Source of the DNA: Anaerolineales bacterium
GTDB taxonomy: Bacteria > Chloroflexota > Anaerolineae > Anaerolineales > UBA6663
NCBI GenBank assembly: GCA_016789165.1
Contig: JAEURL010000210.1
Location: forward strand, 1-5,684
Direction of reading: 5' to 3'
Length of the DNA: 5,684 nt
Shown: positions 5,011 through 5,684 of the stretch, piece after piece
Layout of the letters: each line of letters starts with the position of its first letter
Position numbering within the stretch: the stretch's first letter is position 1
Program-made: the position numbers and the translations under genes
The notes under the pieces: generated by a model
What the model saw: only the letters and a program-made list of their open reading frames with translations
The model's database searches: none
What the model was told of the DNA's origin: nothing

Positions 5011-5684
5011 ATGACCGGCAACCTCACTGCACCCCCCGGCCTGCGGCAGTTTGCGGGGCTGACTTGCGCCTCGGCCAGCGTGCTGGCCCTGCAAGTCATC
5101 TTCACCCGCATCTTCTCGATCATGATCTGGTACCACTTTACCTACCTGGTGATCGGGGTGGCGCTGTTGGGCGGCGGGGCGGCCGGCACCTTCCTGGCGG
5201 TGCGCGGCTGGGAGCCGGCGGTCCTGCGCCGGCGGCTGGGCGGCCTGGCCGTGGCCTTCAGCCTGAGCATCCTGGCGGCCCTGCTGCTGATCTCGCTGGT
5301 GCATTTTGACCCGCTGGGCGGCCGGCAGGCCCTGCCCGCCACCGCGGCCGGGCTCGCGCTGTACTTCGTGGCGCTCTTCGCCATCTACTTTCTGGGCGGG
5401 CTGGTGGTCTCGGGCGTCTTCAGCCTGTGGTCCGGCCAGGCCCACCGCCTGTACTTCGCCGACCTGCTCGGCGGCGGCCTGGCCACCGTGGCCGTGGTGG
5501 GGGTGGTCCAGGCCCTGACCGGGCCGGGCGCCATCGTCCTGACCGCGCTGCTGGCGCTGGCCGCCGGCGCGCTGCTGGAGGCCAACCTCACGGGCGGGCG
5601 GCGGGCGCTGCTGGCCGGGCTGGCGGCCGGCCAGGCCGCCCTGCTGGTCTATCTGGTGTTCAACCCGCTGCTGCTCCCGGTGCC
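5011..5684 (+). CDS. Multi-pass membrane protein, N-terminal half of a spermidine-synthase-like membrane protein (3' truncated)
   Basis: The frame is open from ATG 5011 to the window end, 224 residues. After a short polar start, about seven hydrophobic segments can be placed near residues 15-35, 43-63, 78-97, 112-136, 151-168, 171-188 and 199-217. Two stretches are recognisable: LQVIFTRIFSIMIWYHFTYL (27-46) and RLYFADLLGGGLA (146-158). Both resemble the conserved blocks (xxALTRxFSxxxxYHFAFL and YFADLLGAxxG) of large bacterial membrane proteins that carry a spermidine-synthase-like Rossmann domain after the helices. That catalytic domain would lie beyond the window, so it cannot be confirmed. 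Members of this group are mostly uncharacterised, and true aminopropyltransferase activity should not be assumed. It follows the operon terminator directly, so its link to the sugar genes is uncertain. A frame shared with the membrane part and good codon bias support a real gene. Confidence 0.75.
   Translation, partial: MTGNLTAPPGLRQFAGLTCASASVLALQVIFTRIFSIMIWYHFTYLVIGVALLGGGAAGTFLAVRGWEPAVLRRRLGGLAVAFSLSILAALLLISLVHFDPLGGRQALPATAAGLALYFVALFAIYFLGGLVVSGVFSLWSGQAHRLYFADLLGGGLATVAVVGVVQALTGPGAIVLTALLALAAGALLEANLTGGRRALLAGLAAGQAALLVYLVFNPLLLPV

Noticed and set aside
4999..5591. Several - strand frames opposite the membrane protein
   Set aside because: Arg/Pro/Gln-rich translations without motifs; the + strand frame shows organised hydrophobic helices and family blocks.
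1..5684. Frequent GCCGGC/GGCCGG hexamers throughout
   Set aside because: Expected from Ala-Gly and Gly-Arg codon pairs at this GC content; they are irregularly spaced and not an array.
1..5684. CRISPR array, tRNA, rRNA, insertion sequence or attachment site
   Set aside because: I saw no regularly spaced repeats, cloverleaf-like sequences, transposase motifs or flanking terminal repeats; nearly all the sequence is accounted for by coding regions.

Overview
The window is a GC-rich, densely coded bacterial segment. Every supported gene is on the + strand. It holds four complete genes and most of a fifth, plus two cut by the edges: the tail of an unidentified gene at the left and the N-terminal part of a large membrane protein at the right. 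The theme is nucleotide-sugar metabolism and lipid-linked glycan assembly. I cannot name the organism. High GC, avoidance of A-ending codons and this mix of families (Gfo/Idh/MocA dehydrogenase, DPM1-type GT2, ArnE-like small transporter, PPOX-like flavoprotein, membrane spermidine-synthase-like protein) would suit Chloroflexota or another GC-rich environmental phylum, but that is only a guess.

Layout. Positions 1-99 are the 3' end of an upstream gene. Positions 100-234 are a comparatively AT-richer gap with a plausible extended -10 promoter (TTGGCA, 17 nt, TATTGT, with an upstream TG). A tightly spaced run of five genes follows: a Gfo/Idh/MocA sugar-nucleotide dehydrogenase (235-1248), a family 2 glycosyltransferase (1263-2054), a four-helix EamA/ArnE-like transporter overlapping it (2030-2449), a non-hydrolysing UDP-GlcNAc 2-epimerase-family enzyme (2465-3586) and an FAD-dependent amine-oxidase-fold protein (3611-4921). 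Gaps are 14-24 nt or overlaps, so this is very likely one operon. It ends at a strong GC-rich hairpin with a T5 run (4948-5000). Directly abutting the T run is the ribosome-binding site of the last gene (5011 to the end), a multi-pass membrane protein resembling the N-terminal half of spermidine-synthase-like membrane proteins.

How the genes may work together (inference). The dehydrogenase (probably C3 oxidation of a UDP-HexNAc or its uronic acid) and the 2-epimerase would make a modified sugar nucleotide. The DPM1-type transferase would load a sugar onto a polyprenyl phosphate, and the ArnE-like protein could help move the lipid-linked sugar across the membrane. The flavoprotein is an orphan oxidoreductase that might act on the sugar or the lipid carrier. 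The aminotransferase and acetyltransferase expected in a diacetamido-sugar pathway are not in the window. The families are individually known; the novelty, if any, is the combination and the unknown product.
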